This document shows, one piece after another, positions 7,139 through 15,583 of a DNA stretch of 21,749 nucleotides (positions are counted from its first letter, which is position 1; the number at the start of each line of letters is the position of its first letter). The DNA is from JACOXT01 sp964372855. Its GTDB lineage: Bacteria; Patescibacteriota; Microgenomatia; Levybacterales; UBA12049. A model generated the notes under the pieces. The model made no database searches, was not told the DNA's origin, and saw only the letters and a list, made by a program, of their open reading frames with translations. Where the stretch lies: NCBI GenBank assembly GCA_964372855.1, contig CAYJRY010000018.1, forward strand, positions 1-21,749, given 5' to 3'. A program made the translations under genes and the position numbers.

Positions 7139-8254
7139 ATGAAGATTGCTATATTCTACAATCTTCCTCCAAGCGGGGCAAAACGCGTAGTGTACCAGCA
7201 TACAAAAGGGCTTAGAAAGTTGGGACATGCAGTAGATATATATACGTATGAAAACACTGACAAATTTTTTGATCCATCAGATTTTGCAAGTAATTCTTAT
7301 ATCTATTCTTATAAAAGGTTAATTTTCAAGTTTCCGATTATAAGAAAAATTAGTGGAGATCTTAGCGATTTTATTATCCTTAAAAATCTTCATAAAAGAA
7401 TAGCAAGAGATATAGATTCAAGAGGATACGATATTGTATTAGTACATACCGATGCGTATACCCAAGCGCCGTATTTATTGCAATTTCTCAAAACAAACAA
7501 TGTATATTTTTGCTTGGAACCGTTACGCCTAGCTTATGAATATATTTACCAAATCCAAGAGAACTTTCCTTTGATAAATCAACTTTATGAATCGCTGAAT
7601 CGTTTTATTCGCAAAATAATAGACAGAAAGAATGCCCGATCCGCAAAAAATGCAATTGCAATTAGTCATTTTGGACGAGAACTCATGATTATGGCATTTG
7701 ATATATATCCAAAAGTATCTTACATAGGAGTAGACTCAAATGTTTTTAAAAAAAAATTAATAAAAAAGAAAAATCAAATACTTTTTATAGGACAAAAACT
7801 ATCTGTTAATGGATATGACTATGCTCTTGCAGCGATGGAACTGCTTCCTTCAAAAAATCGGCCAAAACTTTTCATCCACTCATGGACAAAAAATGCAAAA
7901 GATAGAGTTTCAGACCAACAACTTGCAGATATGTATAATGAATCATTACTTACATTGTCACTAAGTACATTTGACACATTCGGTATTGTTCCATTGGAAT
8001 CATTGGCATGTGGTACACCGGTAATTGCGTTTAATGTCGCGGGATATCGAGAAACTATGCAAGATAAAAAAACGGGGTTTCTAGTGGATTTTAACGCTTT
8101 TGAGATAGCAAAAAAAATTCAAGAACTAATCGATAATCCAAATAACGCTAAGAAGATAGGTGAATATGGAGTAAGATGGGTTAGTAATAATTGGACATGG
8201 CAAAGACACATTAAGGAGCTTGATACATTGTTAACAAACTTTGCAAAAAATTAG
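7139..8254 (+). CDS. GT4-family (GT-B fold) glycosyltransferase
   Basis: A 371-residue soluble protein with the GT-B layout. The N-terminal Rossmann half begins MKIAIFYNLPPSGA, with HTKGLRKLGH (21-30) typical of GT4 enzymes. The C-terminal half carries the donor-binding block FGIVPLESLACGTPVIAF (281-298). The usual first glutamate of the EX7E motif is an aspartate here (D279), and the second is E287. GT4 enzymes of this kind move a sugar from a nucleotide donor to a lipid-linked or growing glycan at the cytoplasmic face, with retention of configuration. It is the first gene of a three-gene unit with a flippase and a GT2 enzyme, which points to assembly of a lipid-linked oligosaccharide. The donor sugar is unknown. 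Confidence 0.88.
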   Translation: MKIAIFYNLPPSGAKRVVYQHTKGLRKLGHAVDIYTYENTDKFFDPSDFASNSYIYSYKRLIFKFPIIRKISGDLSDFIILKNLHKRIARDIDSRGYDIVLVHTDAYTQAPYLLQFLKTNNVYFCLEPLRLAYEYIYQIQENFPLINQLYESLNRFIRKIIDRKNARSAKNAIAISHFGRELMIMAFDIYPKVSYIGVDSNVFKKKLIKKKNQILFIGQKLSVNGYDYALAAMELLPSKNRPKLFIHSWTKNAKDRVSDQQLADMYNESLLTLSLSTFDTFGIVPLESLACGTPVIAFNVAGYRETMQDKKTGFLVDFNAFEIAKKIQELIDNPNNAKKIGEYGVRWVSNNWTWQRHIKELDTLLTNFAKN

Positions 8255-8267
8255 TAATTCAAAATGC

Positions 8268-9758
8268 ATGATTGATTCCAATGATACAAATGAGTTATTT
8301 TTGCTTAAAGAAAAGATTACTAAGAGCTTTAGCTTACTTATTGCTAGAGAGTTTTTCATTAAAGCTTTATCTTTCGTCGGACAACTAATTGTTGCCCGTA
8401 TTTTAGTTCCTTCGGATTTTGGTATTTTTGTTATTATTTCATTTATTGTAAATTTCTTTATTTTATTCTCCGATATTGGGCTGACGTGGTCAATTATTCG
8501 AAGCGAAAAACAACCCAAAGAATTAGAATTATCATCAGTGTTATTTATCAAAATTGTATTTAGTAGTATTATTATTGCGATTATTTATTTCCTAGCACCG
8601 TTTATAACTATTTTTTATTCAGAGTTTCAAAAAAGCCATGTATCAATGCTTCAAATTTTTTCAATAACTATTCTATTTACATCTTTGCGCTCTATTCCTA
8701 TTGCGCTTTTAGAGCGAAAGATCAAATACAATATGATTGCTATTATTGATGTTGTCGGAATATTGGTTTATCAAATTAGCGCGTTAACTCTTGCTTTTGC
8801 AGGTTTTGGGGTGTGGAGCTTGATTAGCTCAGTAATTTTAAAAGAAATCATTGAAGTTATTATTGCATATTTATTTCAACCTATTCCATTAAGGATAAAC
8901 ATAAGCATCAAATCTATTCAGTACATGCTTAGCTTTGGTGTTTTTTTACAAGGAAATAGTATTTTAACATTTATACACACCTCTATAATACCAGTTCTTG
9001 TTGGAGTAAAGTATGGTCCATATCAAGTAGGGCTTTTAGATTGGAGCTCAAAAATTGCCTCAATCCCTATGACTATTACCGAAAATTTTGGCAGGGTTGC
9101 ATTTTCAGGATTCTCAAAAATTCAAAATGACAAAAAATTTTTAGCAATTATGATAGAACGATCAATGGGAATTTTGAGCATAATTACGCTACTTTTTACT
9201 GTTTTGATATTAGGATTCGCCCCGCAAGCTATTGAAATTCTGTATACAAAAAAATGGGTGGCAGGTGTTCCTTCTTTATATTGGTTCGCAGCAAGTACAT
9301 TTTTAATATCGGTAATGTCTGCAATTGGATCTGGCCTTTTAGCACTTGGAAGATCTAAAGAAATTTTCTACGTAACACTTCTTTCAGGGATAACTAAATG
9401 GTTTTGTGCAATATCTTTAGTATCATTATTTGGATATATTGGCGTTGCAATCACCTCAACAATTACTTCTGCAGTTTTATTTGTACTATATTTATTTATC
9501 GCAAATAAAGCTTCTTTATCGATTAATACTTCCAAGGTACTTCTGCCCAAATTGTTTGTATTTTGTTGTACATTACTCTTTATCTATGCGCTTAATATCA
9601 TAACATCCCAACATATTCATATATTTGTAGGAAAAGTTATTCTTAGCCTTGCAATGTATTTATTACTTATGTATATTTTTTCGCAAGAGGACCTTAAGAG
9701 AATTATTAAACTTGCGTCATTACTAAGACTTTTTTTTTCTTCAAAAAAACACATATGA
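8268..9758 (+). CDS. Wzx-type polysaccharide flippase (MOP/MATE superfamily)
   Basis: A 496-residue hydrophobic protein with helices along nearly its whole length. The N-terminal signature is that of O-antigen/teichoic-acid flippases: an amphipathic start, then VARILVPSDFGIFVIIS. The DIGLTWSII stretch about 30 residues further on is also typical. Such proteins turn undecaprenyl-pyrophosphate-linked oligosaccharides across the cytoplasmic membrane. The frame is open back to a TTG at 8241 inside the preceding gene. I chose ATG 8268, 13 nt after the preceding stop, as it gives a normal N-terminus. The next gene overlaps its TGA by 4 nt. A second flippase gene lies at 17268-18482 and is clearly different in sequence, so two export routes or two substrates are possible. 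Confidence 0.9.
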   Translation: MIDSNDTNELFLLKEKITKSFSLLIAREFFIKALSFVGQLIVARILVPSDFGIFVIISFIVNFFILFSDIGLTWSIIRSEKQPKELELSSVLFIKIVFSSIIIAIIYFLAPFITIFYSEFQKSHVSMLQIFSITILFTSLRSIPIALLERKIKYNMIAIIDVVGILVYQISALTLAFAGFGVWSLISSVILKEIIEVIIAYLFQPIPLRINISIKSIQYMLSFGVFLQGNSILTFIHTSIIPVLVGVKYGPYQVGLLDWSSKIASIPMTITENFGRVAFSGFSKIQNDKKFLAIMIERSMGILSIITLLFTVLILGFAPQAIEILYTKKWVAGVPSLYWFAASTFLISVMSAIGSGLLALGRSKEIFYVTLLSGITKWFCAISLVSLFGYIGVAITSTITSAVLFVLYLFIANKASLSINTSKVLLPKLFVFCCTLLFIYALNIITSQHIHIFVGKVILSLAMYLLLMYIFSQEDLKRIIKLASLLRLFFSSKKHI

Positions 9759-10729
9759 TAAAAGTATCAATTATAGTTGTCTTATACGATGAATATAATT
9801 TGGTAATGGATTGCTTAAAATCGTTATATAACTCAAATGTCAATGATAACGAGATAATACTTGTTCATAACAATTCAGGAAAAGAAGGAGTTGATAAAGT
9901 TCTTGAGCGTTTCAATGTAATATATATTAAAAATAATACCAATTTAGGATTTGGACAGGCTGCAAATGTTGGCTTAAGAAAAGCAAAAGGAGAATATCTT
10001 CTTGTATTAACCCCAGACACTATTCTTTTGAAAAACACATTGAAAAAAACTTTAGATTATATCCATAACTATAAATATGTCGGGCTCCTTGGATGCAGGG
10101 TCTATGCAAAACCCAAAATATTTCAAGGATCCGCTTTCTATGAGTTCCCCAATATTATATCCCACTTGTATGAATATAATGTATTGTTTTATAAACTGAT
10201 TTTAAAACTTAAAAAAAACTTTATACCAACTATGTATTCACTTCAAGCTCATAAAAAAGAAATACTTGCAAAGCATATAGGAGGTGGCTATATGCTATTT
10301 AGAAAAAAAGCTTTAGTTTCAATTGGGGGGTTTAGTAAGAGGTATTTTATGTATCGCGAGGAAACTGATGTTTGTAAGCGTTTGTATGAAAAAGGATGGA
10401 AGATAGTATATATTCCAAAAGGTGGAGTTATTCACTCTGGAGAAGGAACAACTCGGATAAGGATAACCCAATCTTCTCCTCACTATCTTAAAAGCACCTA
10501 TATTTTTTTTAAAACTTATTATGGATTAATATATGCTCTTTTTGCTTGGATTGTTGGGATTGTTTCAGTAGGAATCAGTATTCTCATCCTTGCAGGAACA
10601 ACTATCTTTAAAAAAACTCTAAATAAACAAAGTCAATCAGCTCTACTTTTACCTTATTGGATTACGATTTTTAAATGGCATCTTTTAAAAGGTCTTGGGG
10701 TTGTATTTGCTAAGGAAGATGAAAAATAA
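9755..10729 (+). CDS. GT2-family glycosyltransferase, WbbL/rhamnosyltransferase-like, with C-terminal membrane segment
   Basis: A 324-residue GT-A fold enzyme. The N-terminus IIVVLYDEYN, the NLGFGQAANVGL stretch (63-74), the DXD-type site TPDT (86-89), the acceptor-side YREETDVC (200-207) and IHSGEGTTR (226-234) follow the order of WbbL-like rhamnosyltransferases. Two residues depart from the usual pattern: the nucleotide-binding VDN near the first strand is VHN (H38), and NPDT is TPDT, although its D88 is kept. A hydrophobic stretch at about 258-285 probably anchors it to the membrane. Its ATG overlaps the flippase stop (ATGA), so translation is coupled. It probably adds a deoxyhexose or other sugar to the lipid-linked glycan; the sugar is not certain. 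Confidence 0.86.
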   Translation: MIKVSIIVVLYDEYNLVMDCLKSLYNSNVNDNEIILVHNNSGKEGVDKVLERFNVIYIKNNTNLGFGQAANVGLRKAKGEYLLVLTPDTILLKNTLKKTLDYIHNYKYVGLLGCRVYAKPKIFQGSAFYEFPNIISHLYEYNVLFYKLILKLKKNFIPTMYSLQAHKKEILAKHIGGGYMLFRKKALVSIGGFSKRYFMYREETDVCKRLYEKGWKIVYIPKGGVIHSGEGTTRIRITQSSPHYLKSTYIFFKTYYGLIYALFAWIVGIVSVGISILILAGTTIFKKTLNKQSQSALLLPYWITIFKWHLLKGLGVVFAKEDEK

Positions 10730-10769
10730 AATTATGGAGTTGAATTAAGAAATAAATATGCAATAATTT

Positions 10770-11519
10770 TCATTCTTGCCTTTTTATAACAATAAAAATA
10801 TCAGACTCGCCGAAAAGCTTTAATGAGATATTGTCAGCATATGTTACTATTTCAGAAATAAAAAATTTAATTAATTTTACAAATTTTCCTGCTATTGGGT
10901 TAAGAAAGAGAAAGTTTCTGACAATTCCTTCTATTTTTTTTGTTTCTAAAATTTTAAAACCACATGCTCTAGTCTTTTCTACAAGTTCCTCTAGTGTATA
11001 TCTTCTTAAATGACCTACCTTTTCGTCAAATTTTTTTACCAAACCAAGTTTATGAAGTGGAGCATTTTTAGAGGGAGTTGAGATGAATGCAACGCCTCCT
11101 CTTTTAAGTAATGAAAATATTTTTTTTAGTGCTAAGTTATCGTCTTGAATATGTTCGATTACTTCACTGCAAATGATAAAGTCATACTTGTCAGTAGGTA
11201 ACTCATATGGGAAGTTCATTCTTTCAAATGATATATTTTTGAGACGAAGGATTTTTGCGCTTTTGTTAGCCGCATTAACAGCGCTCTGGGAGATATCTAT
11301 TCCCAGAACATGATGTCCTTTACTTGCAAGATATAAAGAAATCGTTCCAGCACCACAACCAATATCTAGAATTTTTCTTCGCGATATTAAAAATTTATTT
11401 ATTGTTGTCAGTATATGTCTATAGGTAAAATTTTTTTCATTTATAATTCGCTTCTGAATAGTAGTAGATTGATGGAACTGTTCAAATTTGTACATTACTT
11501 TTTTTATTTTTTTATTCAC
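10770..11519 (-). CDS. Class I SAM-dependent methyltransferase (UbiG/Methyltransf_11-like)
   Basis: A 249-residue protein with SAM motif I ILDIGCGAGT (50-59), motif II GIDIS (73-77) and the post-II block CSEVIEHI (117-124). FISTPSKNAP and GHLRRYTLEEL follow, as in small O-methyltransferases of surface-polysaccharide clusters. I infer O-methylation of a sugar or of the glycan end; nothing shows the acceptor. Start choice: GTG 11519 lies 7 nt from the last base of an extended -10 box, so a leaderless transcript would begin close to it. ATG 11495, eight codons further in, is the alternative. It is transcribed alone between two plus-strand operons, with 40 bp to the convergent GT2 gene and 38 bp to the divergent fusion gene. 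Confidence 0.87.
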   Translation of the reverse strand: MNKKIKKVMYKFEQFHQSTTIQKRIINEKNFTYRHILTTINKFLISRRKILDIGCGAGTISLYLASKGHHVLGIDISQSAVNAANKSAKILRLKNISFERMNFPYELPTDKYDFIICSEVIEHIQDDNLALKKIFSLLKRGGVAFISTPSKNAPLHKLGLVKKFDEKVGHLRRYTLEELVEKTRACGFKILETKKIEGIVRNFLFLNPIAGKFVKLIKFFISEIVTYADNISLKLFGESDIFIVIKRQE

Positions 11520-11525
11520 GATGTG

Positions 11526-11534
11526 ATTCTATCA
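11526..11534 (-). promoter_or_regulatory. Extended -10 promoter for the 10770-11519 methyltransferase
   Basis: On the minus strand TGATAGAAT (11534-11526) is a TGn-extended -10 box. Its last base is 7 nt from GTG 11519, which predicts a leaderless mRNA. TTTAAT 17 nt upstream is a weak -35 that lies on top of the opposing -10 box. Confidence 0.5.
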
Positions 11535-11544
11535 AAAAATTTAA

Positions 11545-11550
11545 TATAAT
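11545..11550 (+). promoter_or_regulatory. -10 box for the 11558-18482 operon, leaderless
   Basis: A perfect TATAAT whose last base is 8 nt from the ATG at 11558, the same spacing as at 2018 and 1962. The -35 region is poor (TGTGAT at 17 nt spacing) and coincides with the -10 box of the opposing gene, so the two promoters occupy the same 38 bp. Confidence 0.6.
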
Positions 11551-11557
11551 TAAATAC

Positions 11558-13861
11558 ATGCTAAAACATCAGAAGATAGATATTTCAATAATTATTGTTA
11601 ATTATCGTGTTAAAAAAGAGCTTTATTTGTGTATAGATTCTATAATTTCTAGTAACCCAAAAGCATTATATGAAATAATTGTAGTAGATAATGATGAAGT
11701 AAAAACTATTCAAAATGATTTAAAAAAGAAATTTCCTGGAGTTATTTACATTTCAAATGAAAATAAAGGATTTGGACAAGGGAACAATATTGGGGTTAAA
11801 CGTGCACAAGGAAAATATCTCTTTTTCCTTAATCCTGATACAAAATTTCTCAATAATTGCATAGACAAGCTAGTTGAGTACTTGAATAGACATAAGAACA
11901 CTGCTATTGTAGCACCCATTCTATTTGATAATGAAAAAAAAGTATATCAATTGCAAGGGACGAAAAAATTAACTCCTATTCATGCCATTTTCTCGCTATC
12001 ATTTATAAATAAATTATTTCCTCAAAATATGTTTACAAAAGATTACTGGTTGTCTGGTTGGGATAAAAAAACCGTAAAAGAAGTACATTCAGTACCGGGT
12101 ACAGCATTTGTAATTAAAAAAGAAATATTTGAAATAATTGGAGGATTTGATGAGAATTTTTTCTTATTTTTTGAAGAGAGTGATTTGTGCAACCGTGTGA
12201 AAGATAAAGGACATAAGGTATATATTTTGCCAGATGCAAAACTTATCCATATGTGGGGGAAAAGTACATTACACCGTTCGGATTTAGAGATCATATTTAA
12301 AAAAAGTAGATATTATTATTTCAAGAAACATTTTGGTTTACCCAATGCATTAATAGTTGAAGCTTTTTTATCAATAAGAAAACATCATGTAATTATCTTA
12401 GTAATACTTTTACTAAGTGCGTTTTTAAGATTCGATCGTTTAAATGAGCTTATGCCACTTATTGGCGATCAGGGGTGGTTTTATCTTTCAGCCCGAGACA
12501 TGATAACTTATGGTCAGATTCCCTTAGTTGGTATAACTTCAAGCCACACATGGCTTCATCAGGGACCTTTATGGACTTATATTCTGGCCTTTGTGTTTTT
12601 TGTTACTCAAGGCAATCCTGTTTCACCTTCGTTAGTTACCGCAACAGTAGGAGTACTTACAACCTACCTTATGTATTTTTTTGGAAATAAAATATTTTCA
12701 CAGAAAGTTGGCCTAATCGCAGCAGCGCTATTTGCAGTTTCTCCTTTGATAATTATTTATACCCGAATGCCTTATCATACAACACTCATACCATTATTTA
12801 TACTACTTTTTATCTTTGCATTTTATAAACTAATTCAAGGTTCTAAACACGCATTTCCTATTATTACGTTTCTTTTGAGCGTATTATACAACTTAGAACT
12901 TGCAACAGTAACTCTTTTTTTTGCACTTTTTGGTGTTATTTTTCTTGGAATATTACAAAAAAAACAATGGGTAAAAAAGCTTATAGATAGAAAGATATTA
13001 TTATTTTCCTTTATTACCTTTTCTATCCCTTTGATACCTATCTATGTTTATGATTTACAACATGGATTTCCACAGACTTTAAAGTTTGTAGCATGGATTG
13101 GTTATACAGTCTTAAAACCACTACTTTTTATTATTCATAAACAAGCCAATGATTTAACCTCGTGGGAACAATTTGGTAATTTCTTAATGCTTATGAATAA
13201 ACGATTGGTATTTTCAGAGAGTTTTTTTATTTCAATAGTTCTTACTATAACTTCTCTTATATTTTTGTATGTGCATTCATTGCAAGAAATAAAGTCTAAA
13301 ATATATTCTGGATACACTGTGCTCGCCGCAAGTCTTTTTGTTGCTCTGTGTGGTCTTATTCTGACTAGAGTGCCATCAGAGGCATATCTGCCCGCGTTAT
13401 TTGTACCACTTATTTTTACAGTTTCTTTATTGTTCGAAAATTTCTTACAAAAAAAGTATCTTTCAATTATTGCTCCAATATTTCTTATTGCAATAGTAAT
13501 CTTAAACGCAAGAAATTTATATAATGCAGATTATTATGCATCGGAGAAAAAACTTCAAGAAGGTTATGTATACACATTGAATATTAAATCCATTAAAAAG
13601 GCCGCTGAATCAATAATAAAAATAGCTGGCAACCAGCCATTCATGCTAGAAGGAGGAGATACATTTAAATCATTTGCATCAAATTTAGACAACTATAAAT
13701 ATGTATTATTGTGGAAGAGGGGAGACCTTCGTAAAAACGCGCCACTTTCTTTTATAATTTATCCATCCCAATACACTCTACGATATTTTGAAGAAATTGT
13801 TTACAAAGATCATTCAGTTACCATTGTCAAAAAAAATACCTCTTTGTATGACGCTAATTAA
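11558..13861 (+). CDS. Two-domain fusion: GT2 glycosyltransferase plus GT-C-like membrane glycosyltransferase
   Basis: A single uninterrupted frame of 767 residues. Residues 8 to about 265 are a WbbL-like GT2 domain: VVDND (42-46), NKGFGQGNNIGV (69-80), NPDT (92-95), PGTAF (180-184), FEESDLC (205-211) and H231. From about 277 a polytopic GT-C-like domain starts with one helix. The external loop with IGDQGWFYLSARD (302-314) and WLHQGPLWTY (332-341) resembles the acidic and H-P-P-L-like motifs of PMT/ArnT enzymes, with D304 as candidate catalytic acid. About ten helices follow to about residue 650, then a soluble tail. The protein therefore joins a cytoplasmic enzyme using a nucleotide sugar to an outer-face enzyme that would use a polyprenyl-phosphate sugar. 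ATG 11558 follows its -10 box directly. The next gene overlaps by 14 nt. The domain calls are firm, especially for GT2; substrates are unknown. Confidence 0.85.
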   Translation: MLKHQKIDISIIIVNYRVKKELYLCIDSIISSNPKALYEIIVVDNDEVKTIQNDLKKKFPGVIYISNENKGFGQGNNIGVKRAQGKYLFFLNPDTKFLNNCIDKLVEYLNRHKNTAIVAPILFDNEKKVYQLQGTKKLTPIHAIFSLSFINKLFPQNMFTKDYWLSGWDKKTVKEVHSVPGTAFVIKKEIFEIIGGFDENFFLFFEESDLCNRVKDKGHKVYILPDAKLIHMWGKSTLHRSDLEIIFKKSRYYYFKKHFGLPNALIVEAFLSIRKHHVIILVILLLSAFLRFDRLNELMPLIGDQGWFYLSARDMITYGQIPLVGITSSHTWLHQGPLWTYILAFVFFVTQGNPVSPSLVTATVGVLTTYLMYFFGNKIFSQKVGLIAAALFAVSPLIIIYTRMPYHTTLIPLFILLFIFAFYKLIQGSKHAFPIITFLLSVLYNLELATVTLFFALFGVIFLGILQKKQWVKKLIDRKILLFSFITFSIPLIPIYVYDLQHGFPQTLKFVAWIGYTVLKPLLFIIHKQANDLTSWEQFGNFLMLMNKRLVFSESFFISIVLTITSLIFLYVHSLQEIKSKIYSGYTVLAASLFVALCGLILTRVPSEAYLPALFVPLIFTVSLLFENFLQKKYLSIIAPIFLIAIVILNARNLYNADYYASEKKLQEGYVYTLNIKSIKKAAESIIKIAGNQPFMLEGGDTFKSFASNLDNYKYVLLWKRGDLRKNAPLSFIIYPSQYTLRYFEEIVYKDHSVTIVKKNTSLYDAN

Positions 13862-14303
13862 AAAAGTTATAATTCTTTCTGTTGTAATTTGGTTTGCGAT
13901 AAGTGTTGCTAGACTTGTTTATAATTATATCAAAATTTATTCGCAAGAGAAAAATTGGATATTCAAATCTATTGATGAGAAAAAAGAGTTGATGTTCGGA
14001 GATGTTTATCCTGCTATGCAATTTATTGCTCAAAATACTCCTCTTTCAGCTCGTATTGTCATTGTCATGGCAAATCCAAAAATTGAGCCTCGTTTACATT
14101 ATCTTAGTCAGTATTATCTTTACCCACGCCGAGTATCAATTTCGCAAAAGATTATTCATGAGAAAAATATACAATATCAAGTGCTTTATATAAAAAATGA
14201 AGATCTAAACTTAAAAAAAGTGAAAGAAGTTAGTGGCAACAAAAAATCTATTATATTTAATGGGAAAGACATATCGTTGATACTTCTTAAAAACCATGAA
14301 TGA
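13848..14303 (+). CDS. One-helix membrane protein with extracytoplasmic domain, possibly the detached tail of a GT-C enzyme
   Basis: A 151-residue protein: a short basic start (MTLIKK), one helix (about 6-24), then a soluble domain probably outside the membrane. The part with YPAMQFIAQNTPLSARIVIV (20 residues) resembles the stretch found after the last helix in GT39-like enzymes of this window, for example ASEWILQNIPKGTTIGIE in the gene at 4215. YYLYPRRVSISQ is also of this type. The next gene encodes a GT-C-like protein that ends in a helix and has no such tail, and the two overlap by 8 nt, so they may form one split enzyme. The frame is open back to TTG 13788 inside the fusion gene; I chose ATG 13848 because it puts the helix at the N-terminus. 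Function by itself is not known. Confidence 0.68.
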   Translation: MTLIKKVIILSVVIWFAISVARLVYNYIKIYSQEKNWIFKSIDEKKELMFGDVYPAMQFIAQNTPLSARIVIVMANPKIEPRLHYLSQYYLYPRRVSISQKIIHEKNIQYQVLYIKNEDLNLKKVKEVSGNKKSIIFNGKDISLILLKNHE

Positions 14304-15582
14304 TATTCTAGCTCTCATCGGTTTATTAGTTGTAATAGGTATTGGATATTGTATTCTTGTTGGATTTAATTTATTAAAAACACATAGCTTATTTGAGAAA
14401 TTACCTTTTGCTTATGGTTTAGGAGCTGGAATTGTTGCTTGGCAACTCTTTGCTTATTCTCAGCTGCATATTCCGTGGAAACTTATTTACATTTTAGGTC
14501 CATGGGCATGTTTGGCAAGTATAGTTATTTTTATACAAAGAAAAATACAAATCTTATCTCCTAGGAAAATTTCATTTAACCCGATTGATTGGATTCTTTT
14601 TTCTCTAATTATCACAACGGTAATATATGTAGGATTTGAGGTTTGGCTAAGACCATTATACGCGTGGGATGGTTGGGCAATTTGGCTAATTAAATCAAAA
14701 CTCTTTTTTATTGACGGATTCGTTAATCCAAATATTTATGAAATACTCAGAGATAGTTATCCATTTGTCGTAAATTTATTTGGTACATTTTTATATGTTT
14801 TTATTGGGGGTGTAGATGATAAATCTGTACTTCTTTTGTTTTATGGATATTATCTTATGCTTGGGATAGCTTTGTATACTCTTTTAAAACGACAGGGTTT
14901 GAATAATACAAAAGCACTTGTATTTACTTTTTTACTATTATCACTTCAAAATGTTATTCGACATGGAGGAAGATTTGAAGCAGGATACTCAGATCTTCCA
15001 TTGGGATTTTATATTTTTTGTTGCTTTTCTTTGCTTTTACAATATATCAAAGATAAAAAATTATCAACTCTAATTCTTCTTGTTTTATTTATGGCAATTA
15101 CACGGTTAATTAAAGATGAAGGATTGATATTTAGTATTATTTTACATACGTTATTACTTTTCACCTGGTTAAAATCAAGAAATTTTTCTCATTTATTTTT
15201 TTCATTTTTGTGGATATTGCCAATACTACAATGGGAAGCGTTTAAATATTTCAATCACATTAATTTTACTATTTACTCAGACTATACAATAAAATTTTCT
15301 CGAGTTTTACCTGCTATTTCGTATGTAGTCATGGAGTTTTTAAATATTCGAAATTGGAACCTAATATGGATATTATTGTTTTTTACTTTACCATTTATTT
15401 TATTAAAAAAGAAAATTTCTATAAAAATTGCAGCATTTTTCATAGCAATTCAATTATGTAGTTATATCCTAGTTTTTCTTTTAAGTCCATATGAGCCCCA
15501 TATCCATGTTCCAAATGTAATTGATCGATTACTTTTACATTTTGCCCCGCTTGCAATATATATAATTGCAATAATTGTATAA
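14296..15582 (+). CDS. GT-C-like polytopic membrane protein without soluble tail
   Basis: A 428-residue protein with about ten to twelve hydrophobic segments. After the third or fourth helix comes RPLYAWDGWAIWLIKSK (119-135) with D125 in the external-loop position, and later SYPFVVNLFGTF (154-165) at the place of the H-P-P-L-like block. The order aspartate-tryptophan-IW-K followed by a YP-rich loop is one I associate with a group of GT-C proteins in surface-glycan clusters; this is pattern memory, not a search. Unlike the other GT-C proteins here it stops within its last helix (APLAIYIIAIIV), so the usual C-terminal extracytoplasmic domain is absent. The preceding overlapping gene could supply it. 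It could also be a Wzy-like polymerase. Its start overlaps the upstream stop by 8 nt. Confidence 0.65.
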   Translation: MNDILALIGLLVVIGIGYCILVGFNLLKTHSLFEKLPFAYGLGAGIVAWQLFAYSQLHIPWKLIYILGPWACLASIVIFIQRKIQILSPRKISFNPIDWILFSLIITTVIYVGFEVWLRPLYAWDGWAIWLIKSKLFFIDGFVNPNIYEILRDSYPFVVNLFGTFLYVFIGGVDDKSVLLLFYGYYLMLGIALYTLLKRQGLNNTKALVFTFLLLSLQNVIRHGGRFEAGYSDLPLGFYIFCCFSLLLQYIKDKKLSTLILLVLFMAITRLIKDEGLIFSIILHTLLLFTWLKSRNFSHLFFSFLWILPILQWEAFKYFNHINFTIYSDYTIKFSRVLPAISYVVMEFLNIRNWNLIWILLFFTLPFILLKKKISIKIAAFFIAIQLCSYILVFLLSPYEPHIHVPNVIDRLLLHFAPLAIYIIAIIV

Positions 15583-15583
15583 T

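Noticed and set aside
10730..10769. Intrinsic terminator between the GT2 gene and the convergent methyltransferase
   Set aside because: The 40 bp are A+T-rich with no G+C-containing stem; I see no structure I can support.
11558..13861. The GT2/GT-C join as a frameshift or assembly error
   Set aside because: The frame is continuous, the linker is of ordinary length, and both halves are complete with their own motifs. A database check for the same architecture would settle it.
15578..15583. TATAAT directly before ATG 15584 as a separate promoter
   Set aside because: It lies within the last codons of the upstream gene in a tightly packed operon and touches the ATG, so a transcript starting from it would lose the start codon. 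Probably chance in A+T-rich DNA.
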